Below, one piece after another: positions 25,697 through 34,182 of a stretch of DNA of 64,000 bases. How positions within the stretch are numbered: position 1 is the first letter of the stretch; every line of letters starts with the position of its first letter. Both the position numbers and the translations under genes were made by a program. This DNA comes from Flavobacterium okayamense (lineage in GTDB: Bacteria > Bacteroidota > Bacteroidia > Flavobacteriales > Flavobacteriaceae). Location of the stretch: the NCBI RefSeq assembly GCF_019702945.1, contig NZ_AP024749.1, positions 1,612,001-1,676,000 of the forward strand. The letters run 5' to 3'. Below the pieces are notes generated by a model that was given only the letters and a program-made list of their open reading frames with translations, was not told the origin of the DNA and did no database searches.

Positions 25697-25731
25697 TAAA
25701 CCGTCTTGTTATATAATAAGACGGTTTTTTG
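25697..25731. terminator. Bidirectional terminator between ychF and the XRE gene
   Basis: AAACCGTCTT (25698-25707) pairs with AAGACGGTTT (25718-25727) across a 10-base AT loop, followed by T. Confidence 0.85.
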
Positions 25732-25749
25732 CTATTTACTTATCACTAT

Positions 25750-25956
25750 TTACTCTTCCCTAAACTCCAAAATATCTCCAGGTTGGCAATCTAAAACTTC
25801 ACAAATCGCTTCTAATGTACTAAATCGAATAGCTTTTGCTTTTCCAGTTTTTAAAATCGATAAATTAGCCAATGTTAACCCAACTTTTTCCGAGAGTTCA
25901 TTCAACGACATTTTTCGTTTTGCCATCATTACATCTAAGTTTACAATAATTGCCAT
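25750..25956 (-). CDS. XRE-family helix-turn-helix regulator, 68 aa
   Basis: A compact single-domain DNA-binding protein of the YozG/HipB-like XRE class. The HTH spans about 12-55: KRKMSLNELSEKVGLTLANLSIL then FSTLEAICEVLDCQPGDILEF, with the usual LNELSEKVGLT recognition turn. It starts 4 bases past the stop of a DUF2975 gene on the same strand. This pair recurs across Bacteria and Bacteroidota, and the small regulator probably controls its own operon. The rightward frame over the same bases is a shadow. Confidence 0.92.
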   Translation of the reverse strand: MAIIVNLDVMMAKRKMSLNELSEKVGLTLANLSILKTGKAKAIRFSTLEAICEVLDCQPGDILEFREE

Positions 25957-25959
25957 AAT

Positions 25960-26490
25960 CTAAACGGTTAAATCATTTTCATCTTGAATTTCGGTTCCTC
26001 TTTGCATAATTACTGCAATTATATAGATTAAACCAGCAAAAAATAGAATTTCACTAACGTTCCATTCAATATTAATTTCTTGAATAGTTTTACTTACCCA
26101 ACGAACATTTGAATTTATTATGGCTCCAAAAATTCCAGTAACAAAAACCCAAGAGCTTATATCAAATACAAATTTTGTGGTTTCTTGTGTAAATGGTTTT
26201 TCAAGTTTTAGTATACCAAATAACTTCACAACTTTATATGCTATAAAAGCTTTTAAACCACTCATTATAATGTAGGAAATCATAATTATATGGTATTGAA
26301 TAACATCCTTGTTTTGTAATTCACTCAAATCAATTGCTTTATACAATTTGAATGTTGCGGTTTCAGAAATAAATAAACTTGCTACATAACTAAACAGTAG
26401 AGTACCTGTTTCAACTAGTAAGCCTATAAATACTATCCAGAAAAGTACATTCATGATAGTTAAAATAGTTTTTGAAGATTTTAGATTCAT
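25960..26490 (-). CDS. DUF2975 membrane protein
   Basis: A 176-residue protein with four membrane helices (about 10-38, ILTIMNVLFWIVFIGLLVETGTL; then 70-90, 110-130 and 148-168) and the DUF2975 motif KPFTQETTKFVFDISSWVFVTGIFG. The family is found directly ahead of small XRE regulators, as here, and has no established function; a sensory role for the regulator has been proposed from such linkage. No enzyme motif is visible. Confidence 0.85.
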   Translation of the reverse strand: MNLKSSKTILTIMNVLFWIVFIGLLVETGTLLFSYVASLFISETATFKLYKAIDLSELQNKDVIQYHIIMISYIIMSGLKAFIAYKVVKLFGILKLEKPFTQETTKFVFDISSWVFVTGIFGAIINSNVRWVSKTIQEINIEWNVSEILFFAGLIYIIAVIMQRGTEIQDENDLTV

Positions 26491-26607
26491 ATTGAATAAG
26501 TTTTAAAATTTATTCAAAAATATAAAATATTTATTGATAAACAATAAAATGTAAAAATATTTTTTATATAATAATTCTCTTTTAGTATATTTAGAAAAAA
26601 AAGAAAA

Positions 26608-27135
26608 ATGAAGATAGTAGGTTTTGCAGGCAGTAATAGTTCAACTTCAATTAATAAAAAATTAGTGACTTATGTTACAAGTTTATTTGCAAATGTTGAG
26701 GTTGAAATTTTAGATTTAAATGATTATGAATTGCCACTTTTTGGTGTCGATCTTGAAAAAGAAATAGGCCAGCCCGAATTAGCAGCTCAATTTCTTCAAA
26801 AAATGAATTCTGCCGATTTATTAGTAGTTTCATTAGCGGAAAATAATGGAAATTATTCGGTTGCTTTTAAGAATATTTTTGATTGGGCGTCCCGACAAGA
26901 AAAAAATGTTTTCCAAGGGAAAGACATGTTACTAATGTCAACTTCGCCAGGAGGTCGAGGTGGTGCAACAGTATTAGAAATTGCTAAAAATAGTTTTCCT
27001 AGATATGGCGCAAATATTTTAGCAACATTTTCTTTACCAAAGTTTTATGAAAATTTTAATGTAGATGAAAATCTTATTTCAAATCCAGAATTGCAAAAAG
27101 AAATTCAACAAATCGTAACGAAAATTTCAAAATAG
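26608..27135 (+). CDS. NAD(P)H-dependent FMN reductase family protein
   Basis: A 175-residue flavodoxin-fold oxidoreductase. The phosphate-binding loop GFAGSNSSTSINKKLVTYV follows strand 1, and MSTSPGGRGGATVLE is the usual second flavin-contact region. The conserved PEYNGSIP motif is changed to LAENNGNYSVAFKNIFDW, a common variation in this family. Substrate unknown: quinones, chromate or azo dyes are typical in vitro. It is a single gene; an upstream TATATTTA box resembles a weak -7 element. Confidence 0.85.
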   Translation: MKIVGFAGSNSSTSINKKLVTYVTSLFANVEVEILDLNDYELPLFGVDLEKEIGQPELAAQFLQKMNSADLLVVSLAENNGNYSVAFKNIFDWASRQEKNVFQGKDMLLMSTSPGGRGGATVLEIAKNSFPRYGANILATFSLPKFYENFNVDENLISNPELQKEIQQIVTKISK

Positions 27136-27236
27136 ACTATTCGTTTTTCAACCAAAATATCTTAATAACTTTCTCTCGTTACCATTTTATTTTTAGCTCA
27201 TTTCCTTTATATTAGCAGAAAATCCAAAATCTGCAT

Positions 27237-29105
27237 ATGCTAGAGCAAAATCAATATACCGAAGACAATATACGTTCACTCGAGTGGCAAGAACATATCC
27301 GTATTCGTCCGGGTATGTATATTGGTAAATTAGGAGACGGTTCTACTCCCGATGACGGTATCTATATCCTTTTAAAAGAGGTGTTGGATAACTGTATCGA
27401 TGAATTTGCAATGGGAGCTGGAAAAACTATAGAAGTAACCATAAAAGACAGATTAGTAACTGTTAGAGACTACGGACGAGGAATTCCGCTTGGAAAAGTA
27501 GTAGATGTTGTTTCTAAAATGAATACGGGTGGTAAATACGATTCTAAAGCCTTTAAAAAATCAATTGGTTTAAATGGTGTAGGTACAAAAGCTGTTAATG
27601 CTTTGTCAAGCTTTTTTAGAGTAGAATCGGTTCGTGATAACCAACAAAAAGCTGCCGAATTTTCAGCAGGTATTTTGTCTCAAGAAGAAGAAATAACAGA
27701 ATCTACAAAGCGTCGCGGTACAAAGGTTTCCTTTATAGCGGATGATACCATTTTTAAAAATTATAAATTCCGAAATGAATATGTAGAAAAAATGTTGAAA
27801 AACTACACGTATTTGAATCGTGGGTTAACATTATACTACAATGGCGAAAAGTTCTATTCTGAAAACGGACTTAAAGATTTATTAGACGAAAACATCCTTG
27901 AAGAAGAAAGAGTATATCCAATTATTCATCTAGAAGGTGAAGATATAGAAATTGCTCTTACGCACAGTCGCACGCAATATTCTGAAGAATATTATTCTTT
28001 TGTAAACGGACAGAATACAACGCAAGGCGGAACGCATTTAGGAGCATTTCGTGAAGGTGTTGTGCGTACGTTGAAAGAATTTTACAATAAAAACTTTGAA
28101 GCTTCTGATATTCGTAAATCAATTGTTGCTGCAATTGCTGTAAAAGTGGAAGAACCTGTTTTCGAATCGCAAACGAAAACGAAATTAGGTTCGACTGATA
28201 TGGGGCCAAAAGGACCAACAGTTCGTACATTTATCAATGATTTTATTAAAACCAAACTTGATAATTTCTTACATAAAAATCCAGAAGTTGCCGATGCTTT
28301 ACTTCGAAAAATTTTGCAAGCAGAACGTGAGCGTAAAGAACTTTCTGGAATTCGAAAATTAGCGAAAGAGCGTGCTAAAAAAGCAAGTTTACACAATAAG
28401 AAATTACGAGATTGTCGAGTACATTTACCAGATACTAAAAACCCAAGATACTTAGAAAGTACACTTTTTATTACTGAGGGAGATTCAGCATCGGGTTCGA
28501 TTACAAAATCTCGTGATGTTAATACACAAGCGGTTTTTTCACTTCGTGGAAAGCCTCTGAATTCTTACGGAATGAGTAAGAAGATTGTGTATGAAAACGA
28601 AGAATTTAATTTATTGCAAGCAGCTTTAGATATTGAAGAAGATTACGAAAATTTACGTTATAACAACATCGTAATTGCTACCGATGCCGATGTCGATGGG
28701 ATGCACATTCGCTTGTTATTAATTACGTTTTTCTTGCAGTTTTTCCCAGAATTAATCAAAGAAGGACATTTGTATATCTTACAAACGCCATTATTCCGTG
28801 TGCGTAACAAGAAAGAAACGATTTATTGCTACAGCGATGAAGAAAGAATAAATGCCATCGAAAAATTAAAACCAAAACCAGAAATAACGCGATTTAAAGG
28901 ATTAGGAGAGATTTCACCCGATGAGTTTAAACATTTTATTGGTGCCGATATACGTCTCGATCCGGTTATGTTAGATAAAGCCATGTCGATTGAAAAGTTA
29001 TTAGAATTCTATATGGGTAAAAATACACCAGATAGACAAGAATTTATCATCAATAACTTGAAAGTGGAGTTAGATACGGAAGAAGAATTAATGAAGAGTA
29101 GTTAA
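27237..29105 (+). CDS. parE: DNA topoisomerase IV subunit B
   Basis: ATPase subunit of topoisomerase IV, which decatenates replicated chromosomes. The GHKL domain shows [12 protein letters not shown], the ATP-site [18 protein letters not shown] and [12 protein letters not shown]; the Toprim domain has ITEGDSASG, then [12 protein letters not shown]. At 622 residues it is of ParE rather than GyrB length, and parC follows 91 bases downstream. I chose the first ATG, at 27237. Confidence 0.95.
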   Translation: MLEQNQYTEDNIRSLEWQEHIRIRPGMYIGKLGDGSTPDDGIYILLKEVLDNCIDEFAMGAGKTIEVTIKDRLVTVRDYGRGIPLGKVVDVVSKMNTGGKYDSKAFKKSIGLNGVGTKAVNALSSFFRVESVRDNQQKAAEFSAGILSQEEEITESTKRRGTKVSFIADDTIFKNYKFRNEYVEKMLKNYTYLNRGLTLYYNGEKFYSENGLKDLLDENILEEERVYPIIHLEGEDIEIALTHSRTQYSEEYYSFVNGQNTTQGGTHLGAFREGVVRTLKEFYNKNFEASDIRKSIVAAIAVKVEEPVFESQTKTKLGSTDMGPKGPTVRTFINDFIKTKLDNFLHKNPEVADALLRKILQAERERKELSGIRKLAKERAKKASLHNKKLRDCRVHLPDTKNPRYLESTLFITEGDSASGSITKSRDVNTQAVFSLRGKPLNSYGMSKKIVYENEEFNLLQAALDIEEDYENLRYNNIVIATDADVDGMHIRLLLITFFLQFFPELIKEGHLYILQTPLFRVRNKKETIYCYSDEERINAIEKLKPKPEITRFKGLGEISPDEFKHFIGADIRLDPVMLDKAMSIEKLLEFYMGKNTPDRQEFIINNLKVELDTEEELMKSS

Positions 29106-29110
29106 ATTTT

Positions 29111-29185
29111 GTTTCAAGTTTCAGGTTTAACAAAAATAACTTGAAACTAAAAAAACATGAAACGAGCGAAGCGACTGAACGAAGT
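29111..29185 (+). repeat. Intergenic inverted repeat and GAGCGAAGCGA motif between parE and parC
   Basis: GTTTCAAGTT (29111-29120) and AACTTGAAAC (29138-29147) form a 10 bp inverted repeat without a T run, followed by GAAACGAGCGAAGCGACTGA and AACGAAG near 29159-29185. The latter resembles short GAGCGAAGCGA repeats that I recall between genes in Flavobacteria. Confidence 0.4.
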
Positions 29186-29196
29186 TAAACTAAAAA

Positions 29197-31815
29197 ATGG
29201 AAGAAAATCAAAATATAAATCCAGAAGAAAACCCAGAATTTGTTCCTGAAAATCAAGAGCAATTAGATCATTCCGATTCTATTGTTAAGGTTAACGGAAT
29301 GTATAAAGACTGGTTTTTAGATTATGCATCTTACGTAATTCTAGAACGTGCAGTTCCGGCAATTGAAGATGGTTTTAAACCTGTTCAACGTCGTATTATG
29401 CACTCGATGAAAGAGTTAGATGATGGTCGTTACAACAAAGTTGCTAATATTATTGGACACACCATGCAGTATCACCCACACGGAGATGCGAGTATTGGTG
29501 ATGCTATGGTAAATATCGGTCAGAAAGATTTATTAATCGATTGTCAAGGAAACTGGGGAAATATTTTAACTGGTGATGGTGCTGCAGCGCCGCGTTATAT
29601 TGAAGCGCGTTTAAGTAAGTTTGCTGGCGATGTTGTATTCTCACCAAAAGTAACCAATTGGCAATTAAGTTATGACGGACGTAAAAACGAACCGATTCAT
29701 CTTCCAGTTAAGTTTCCATTGTTGTTAGCACAAGGTGGAGAAGGAATTGCTGTTGGTTTGTCCACAAAAGTATTACCGCATAACTTCAATGAATTAATAG
29801 ACGCTTCAATTAAAATTTTAAAAGGAAAACCTTTTACATTATATCCAGATTTTCCAACTGCTGGTATTGCTGATGTTTCCAATTATAATGACGGAATGCG
29901 TGGCGGACGTGTTCGTGTTCGTGCTAAAATATCACAGTTAGATAAATCGACTTTAGTTATCACACAAATTCCTTTTGCGACAGATACATCAAAATTGATT
30001 GATAGTATTTTGAAAGCTAACGAAAAAGGGAAAATTAAAATCAAGAAAATTGAAGATAACACGGCTGCTGAGGTTGAAATCTTAGTGCATTTGCCAAGTG
30101 GTGTTTCTCCAGATAAAATGATAGATGCTTTATATGCATTTACCGATTGTGAATCGTCGTTGGCACCTTTAGGTTGTGTTATTGAAAATTGTAACAAACC
30201 ATTATTTATTGGCGTTTCAGATATGTTGAAAATTTCAACAAATCGCACCGTAAATATTTTAAAGCGCGAACTGGAAATTCAATTAGACGAATTAGAAACG
30301 AAATGGCATTTTGCGAATTTGGAAAAAATCTTCATTCGCGAAGAAATGTATATCGACTTCAAATTGTATAGTGATAGAGAATCATTATACGAATATTTAT
30401 ACAAGCGTTTTGAGCCGTTTAAAAAGATACTAATTCGTAACATCGAAGATGAAGATTTGCAAAAACTAACGCAAATTCCAATGATTCGTATTACGCGTTT
30501 CGATTCAGATAAAGCAGATGATGCAATTGCAAAATTAGAAGCCGATATCGAACAAGTAAAACATCATTTAGCAAACCTTATTGATTTTGCAATTGATTAT
30601 TTTACGACTCTAAAAGAGAAATACGGAAAAGGTCGCGAGCGTCAAACCGAATTAAGAAGTTTTGATACAATTGAAGCTACTAAAGTAGTTTTAAGAAATA
30701 CGAAATTATACGTCAATCGTGAAGAAGGTTTCATCGGTACAAGTTTAAAGAAAGACGAATACGTTGCTGATTGTTCAGATATTGATGATGTTATTGTTTT
30801 CTTACGCGACGGTAAGATGATAATCACAAAAGTAGACGATAAAAAGTTTGTTGGTAAAGACATTATTCACATTGCTGTATTTGACAAAAATGATAAACGT
30901 ACCATTTACAACATGATTTATCGCGATGGAAAATCGGGAGCTTCATTTGTAAAACGTTTCAATGTTTCTGGAGTAACGCGTGATAAAGAATACGATTTAA
31001 CACAAGAAAAACCAGGAAGCCAAGTTTTATATTTCTCTGCAAATCCAAATGGCGAAGCAGAAGTTGTAACGATTTTACTACGACAAGTAGGAAGTGTGAA
31101 AAAACTGAAATGGGATGTCGATTTTGCTGAAATCTTAATTAAAGGTCGTGGTTCAAAAGGAAATACGGTTTCAAAATATCCAATCAAGCGTATTGAATTA
31201 AAAGAAAAAGGAATTTCAACGCTTCGTCCAAGAAAAATTTGGTTTGATGATACCGTTCAACGTTTAAATGTTGATGGTAGAGGAGAATTGTTAGGCGAGT
31301 TTAAACCGAATGATAGATTATTAATCATCAATCAATCGGGTAAGGTGAAGACCATTATTCCTGAACTAACAACGCATTTCGATGATGATATGATAGTTCT
31401 AGAAAAATGGAAACCTTCAAAACCCATTTCGGCAATTTATTATGATGGGGAAAAAGACCGTTATTATGTAAAACGCTTTGTGATTGAAAATGAAAATAAG
31501 GAAGAAATATTTATTTCAGAACATGAAAAATCGCAATTAGAAATTGTTTCAACTGACTGGAAACCAATGGCGGAGATTATCTTCTCTAAAGTAAAAGGTG
31601 TGCAAAAGGATAACTTATTAGTTAATTTAGAAGAATTTATTGCGGTTAAAGGTATTAAAGCTTTGGGTAACCAATTAACGACAGATAAAATACGCCAAAT
31701 TAATCTGTTAGAGCCAGAACCAGAGAAAATGGAAGTAAAAAATGAAGAAAATATTTCAGAAGATATAAAAACTGACTTAGAAGACGATGGACAAATAACT
31801 TTAAGTTTAGATTAA
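29197..31815 (+). CDS. parC: DNA topoisomerase IV subunit A
   Basis: DNA-cleaving subunit of topoisomerase IV. The breakage-reunion domain shows YVILERAVPAIEDGFKPVQR, the quinolone-pocket stretch QYHPHGDASIGDAMV and the catalytic tyrosine in AAPRYIEARLSKF (about residue 133). The C-terminal ~350 residues form the DNA-wrapping beta-pinwheel, followed by an acidic tail. At 872 aa it is long for ParC, but Bacteroidota forms are. In the quinolone pocket the residue equal to E. coli Ser80 is Ala and that equal to Glu84 is Asp. Confidence 0.94.
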   Translation: MEENQNINPEENPEFVPENQEQLDHSDSIVKVNGMYKDWFLDYASYVILERAVPAIEDGFKPVQRRIMHSMKELDDGRYNKVANIIGHTMQYHPHGDASIGDAMVNIGQKDLLIDCQGNWGNILTGDGAAAPRYIEARLSKFAGDVVFSPKVTNWQLSYDGRKNEPIHLPVKFPLLLAQGGEGIAVGLSTKVLPHNFNELIDASIKILKGKPFTLYPDFPTAGIADVSNYNDGMRGGRVRVRAKISQLDKSTLVITQIPFATDTSKLIDSILKANEKGKIKIKKIEDNTAAEVEILVHLPSGVSPDKMIDALYAFTDCESSLAPLGCVIENCNKPLFIGVSDMLKISTNRTVNILKRELEIQLDELETKWHFANLEKIFIREEMYIDFKLYSDRESLYEYLYKRFEPFKKILIRNIEDEDLQKLTQIPMIRITRFDSDKADDAIAKLEADIEQVKHHLANLIDFAIDYFTTLKEKYGKGRERQTELRSFDTIEATKVVLRNTKLYVNREEGFIGTSLKKDEYVADCSDIDDVIVFLRDGKMIITKVDDKKFVGKDIIHIAVFDKNDKRTIYNMIYRDGKSGASFVKRFNVSGVTRDKEYDLTQEKPGSQVLYFSANPNGEAEVVTILLRQVGSVKKLKWDVDFAEILIKGRGSKGNTVSKYPIKRIELKEKGISTLRPRKIWFDDTVQRLNVDGRGELLGEFKPNDRLLIINQSGKVKTIIPELTTHFDDDMIVLEKWKPSKPISAIYYDGEKDRYYVKRFVIENENKEEIFISEHEKSQLEIVSTDWKPMAEIIFSKVKGVQKDNLLVNLEEFIAVKGIKALGNQLTTDKIRQINLLEPEPEKMEVKNEENISEDIKTDLEDDGQITLSLD

Positions 31816-31820
31816 CAATC

Positions 31821-31849
31821 AAAATCCCGCTAACAGCGGGATTTTTTGT
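31821..31849 (+). terminator. Terminator after parC
   Basis: AAATCCCGC (31822-31830) pairs with GCGGGATTT (31836-31844), loop TAACA, followed by T. Confidence 0.87.
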
Positions 31850-31866
31850 AACTTGAAAATAAAAAA

Positions 31867-32592
31867 ATGAAACACACATATTCAGTTACTGGAATGACTT
31901 GTTCCAGTTGCGAAGAAAAAGTCAAGAATGCTTTGTTATCACTACCAGAAATAACAAATGCTAATGTCAATAAAGATAAAGGAACTGCTGAAGTTGAAAT
32001 GTCTAATCATATTGCAACTAGTGCAATGCAACAAGTTTTAGGTGAAAAATATTCTATTTCAATGCAGCATGAAACTTCAAATGTTTTTAATCAAGAAAAA
32101 GAGAAGAGTTGGTTTCAAACGTATAAACCTATTTTATTAGTTTTTGCTTATTTGTTTGTTACAACATTGTTGATACATTTTTTTAGTGAAAATGATTTCA
32201 ATTTTAAAACTTGGATGCGACATTTCATGGCAGGCTTTTTCCTTGTTTTTTCATTCTTTAAAATGCTCGATTTAGAGGGTTTTAAAAATAGTTATTTGAG
32301 TTATGATATTATTGCAAAAGTTTTTCCAAGTTGGGGGTATATTTATGCTTTTATAGAACTGACTCTTGGTTTAGGGTTTTTAATTGGAGAAAATCTATTG
32401 GTTCTAAATATAATCGCTTTTGTAGTGATGACGATTAGTATTATTGGCGTGTTACAATCGGTTTTAAATAAACGAAAAATACAATGTGCATGCTTAGGAG
32501 CTGTTTTCGATTTGCCAATGAGTACAGTTACAATTATTGAAGATGCTTTAATGATTGTAATGAGTGGATATATGATTTACAGTTTAATTTAA
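31867..32592 (+). CDS. HMA domain-MauE membrane fusion protein
   Basis: A 241-residue protein joining a cytoplasmic heavy-metal-associated domain (residues 1-70, with the copper-binding GMTCSSCEEKV motif) to a MauE/DoxX-like four-helix membrane domain (about 85-240) that has CACLGAVFDLPMSTVTIIEDALM near its end, where a Cys pair is retained. MauE-like proteins are linked to thiol redox work on exported proteins; the HMA domain suggests a copper-related role. The gene starts 51 bases after the parC stop, behind a terminator. Function is inferred from the domains. Confidence 0.85.
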   Translation: MKHTYSVTGMTCSSCEEKVKNALLSLPEITNANVNKDKGTAEVEMSNHIATSAMQQVLGEKYSISMQHETSNVFNQEKEKSWFQTYKPILLVFAYLFVTTLLIHFFSENDFNFKTWMRHFMAGFFLVFSFFKMLDLEGFKNSYLSYDIIAKVFPSWGYIYAFIELTLGLGFLIGENLLVLNIIAFVVMTISIIGVLQSVLNKRKIQCACLGAVFDLPMSTVTIIEDALMIVMSGYMIYSLI

Positions 32593-32670
32593 CTTCAATT
32601 AAACATTTTATAACATCCTAACAATTCATTAATATAGAGATAAATCTAAAGTAAGATTTTGTTTAAAATA

Positions 32671-32695
32671 AGGTTACAAACCTAGTTTAGTTTTG
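32671..32695 (+). promoter_or_regulatory. Inverted repeat and -7 box ahead of the PhoX-like gene
   Basis: AGGTT-ACA-AACCT (32671-32683) is a perfect short palindrome immediately ahead of TAGTTTTG (32688-32695), a TAnnTTTG match 32 bases before the start codon. The palindrome could be an operator overlapping the promoter spacer. Confidence 0.4.
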
Positions 32696-32727
32696 CGATA
32701 GAAAAATTAAACAACCAATTTTAAACA

Positions 32728-34167
32728 ATGAAAAATTTTAAAACTTATTTAGCTGCTTTGTCAATTTCCTTAGTAGCTTGTAATCAAGATGACTCAAATA
32801 GTAGTTCTAATGATCAGGGTGTAAAATTACAAAGCCATTCAGAAACTCCTGTTTTTTTAACTAAGAAATCGGGTTTTGAAAATCTTGATATTTATGCGCT
32901 TTTAAGTTCAGAAGATCAATTAGTTGATTCTCCCAACTTCGTTTATGGTTCGATGGCGGATGGTGCTGGACTATTGAAAAATTCTGATGGAACATTTACT
33001 TTAATAAATAATATTGAAGCTGATTATTCTATTGCTAGAATTACCTTAGACAAAACTTTTAAACCAGTAAAAGGTGAATATATTTTAAATGCTGCTGCAA
33101 CGGCTAATACAGCAATGTGTTCGGGTTCATTAATTACACCTGAAGAGCATGGTTTTGGTCCATTATATTTTTCAGGTGGAGAATGGGGTGGTTCTTCAAA
33201 AGGAGTTTTTGCTGTTGACCCATTTAAAAATGCAGATGATGCAGAATTAGCAACAATGTTACCAGCTTTGGGACAATGGGATACTGAAAATGCAGTACCT
33301 CTGGGAAAAGATGCTTATTCAGATAAAACTGTTGTTATTATTGGGGACGATAAATCTGATAATACTACGCCAAAAGGTCAATTAGCAATGTATGTGGGTA
33401 ATAGAGGTGATTTAGCTGGTGGAAATTTATACGGATTAAAAGTAACTTCGGCTGGAATTAATTTTGAAATGGATATGGCAGAAGGAACTTCTTACAATGT
33501 AGAATTTGTTGAATATACTGAAAGAACATATAATGAATTAGAAACAGAATCAGCTGCTTTAGGAATTATGGGATTCTCAAGAGTTGAAGATATTGATTAT
33601 AGAAAAGGTTCTGCTTCTAATAACAGAGAGTTCTATTTTGCAGTTACAGGTCGTAAAAGCTCAGGATTAGTTGGAAAAGGTTCAACTTATGGAAGAATTT
33701 ATAAAGTCGTTTTAAATGCTAACAATCCCTTATTAGGAACTATTACTTGTGTTTTAGATGGCGATAACTTAACAGGAATTGCAAAACAATTCCATAGTCC
33801 TGATAACGTATGTGTTACTGAAAACTATGTATACATTCAAGAAGATCCAAATGGTTATCCTGACACAGCAGACAAAATGCATAATGCGCAATTGTATCAA
33901 TACAATATTCAAACTGGAGCTTTAAAAGTAGTTTTAGAATGTGATCAAACTTCTGCTCAAGCTGCAGGATACGGAACTACATCTAGTACTTGGGAATTAA
34001 CAGGGATGATTGATATTTCAGATAGAGTTGGAGTTGATGGAACATTCTTATTAATTACACAAAATCACGGTTGGGAAAATGCAAACTTTACTGATGTTAA
34101 TGCTAACCCTAACTCGTCTTCAAATGAAGGAAGTGTAATATATATTGTTAGAGGTTTAGAAAGATAA
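32728..34167 (+). CDS. PhoX-like (DUF839) lipoprotein
   Basis: A 479-residue lipoprotein (signal with lipobox SLVAC) whose body resembles the DUF839/PhoX beta-propeller family: VYGSMADGAGLLKNSDGTFTLINN, MCSGSLITPEEHGFG, GFSRVEDIDYRKG and FHSPDNVCVTENYVYIQEDPNGYP. PhoX enzymes are calcium/iron-dependent alkaline phosphatases, and RVEDIDY and SPDNVCV fit the metal-binding stretches of the family, although activity cannot be confirmed by eye. The dihaem peroxidase gene follows 15 bases downstream, so the two are co-expressed. Confidence 0.75.
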   Translation: MKNFKTYLAALSISLVACNQDDSNSSSNDQGVKLQSHSETPVFLTKKSGFENLDIYALLSSEDQLVDSPNFVYGSMADGAGLLKNSDGTFTLINNIEADYSIARITLDKTFKPVKGEYILNAAATANTAMCSGSLITPEEHGFGPLYFSGGEWGGSSKGVFAVDPFKNADDAELATMLPALGQWDTENAVPLGKDAYSDKTVVIIGDDKSDNTTPKGQLAMYVGNRGDLAGGNLYGLKVTSAGINFEMDMAEGTSYNVEFVEYTERTYNELETESAALGIMGFSRVEDIDYRKGSASNNREFYFAVTGRKSSGLVGKGSTYGRIYKVVLNANNPLLGTITCVLDGDNLTGIAKQFHSPDNVCVTENYVYIQEDPNGYPDTADKMHNAQLYQYNIQTGALKVVLECDQTSAQAAGYGTTSSTWELTGMIDISDRVGVDGTFLLITQNHGWENANFTDVNANPNSSSNEGSVIYIVRGLER

Positions 34168-34182
34168 GACTTTAATTGTCAA

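Noticed and set aside
25706..25963. 85 aa rightward ORF
   Set aside because: Antisense to the XRE regulator gene and running through a terminator.
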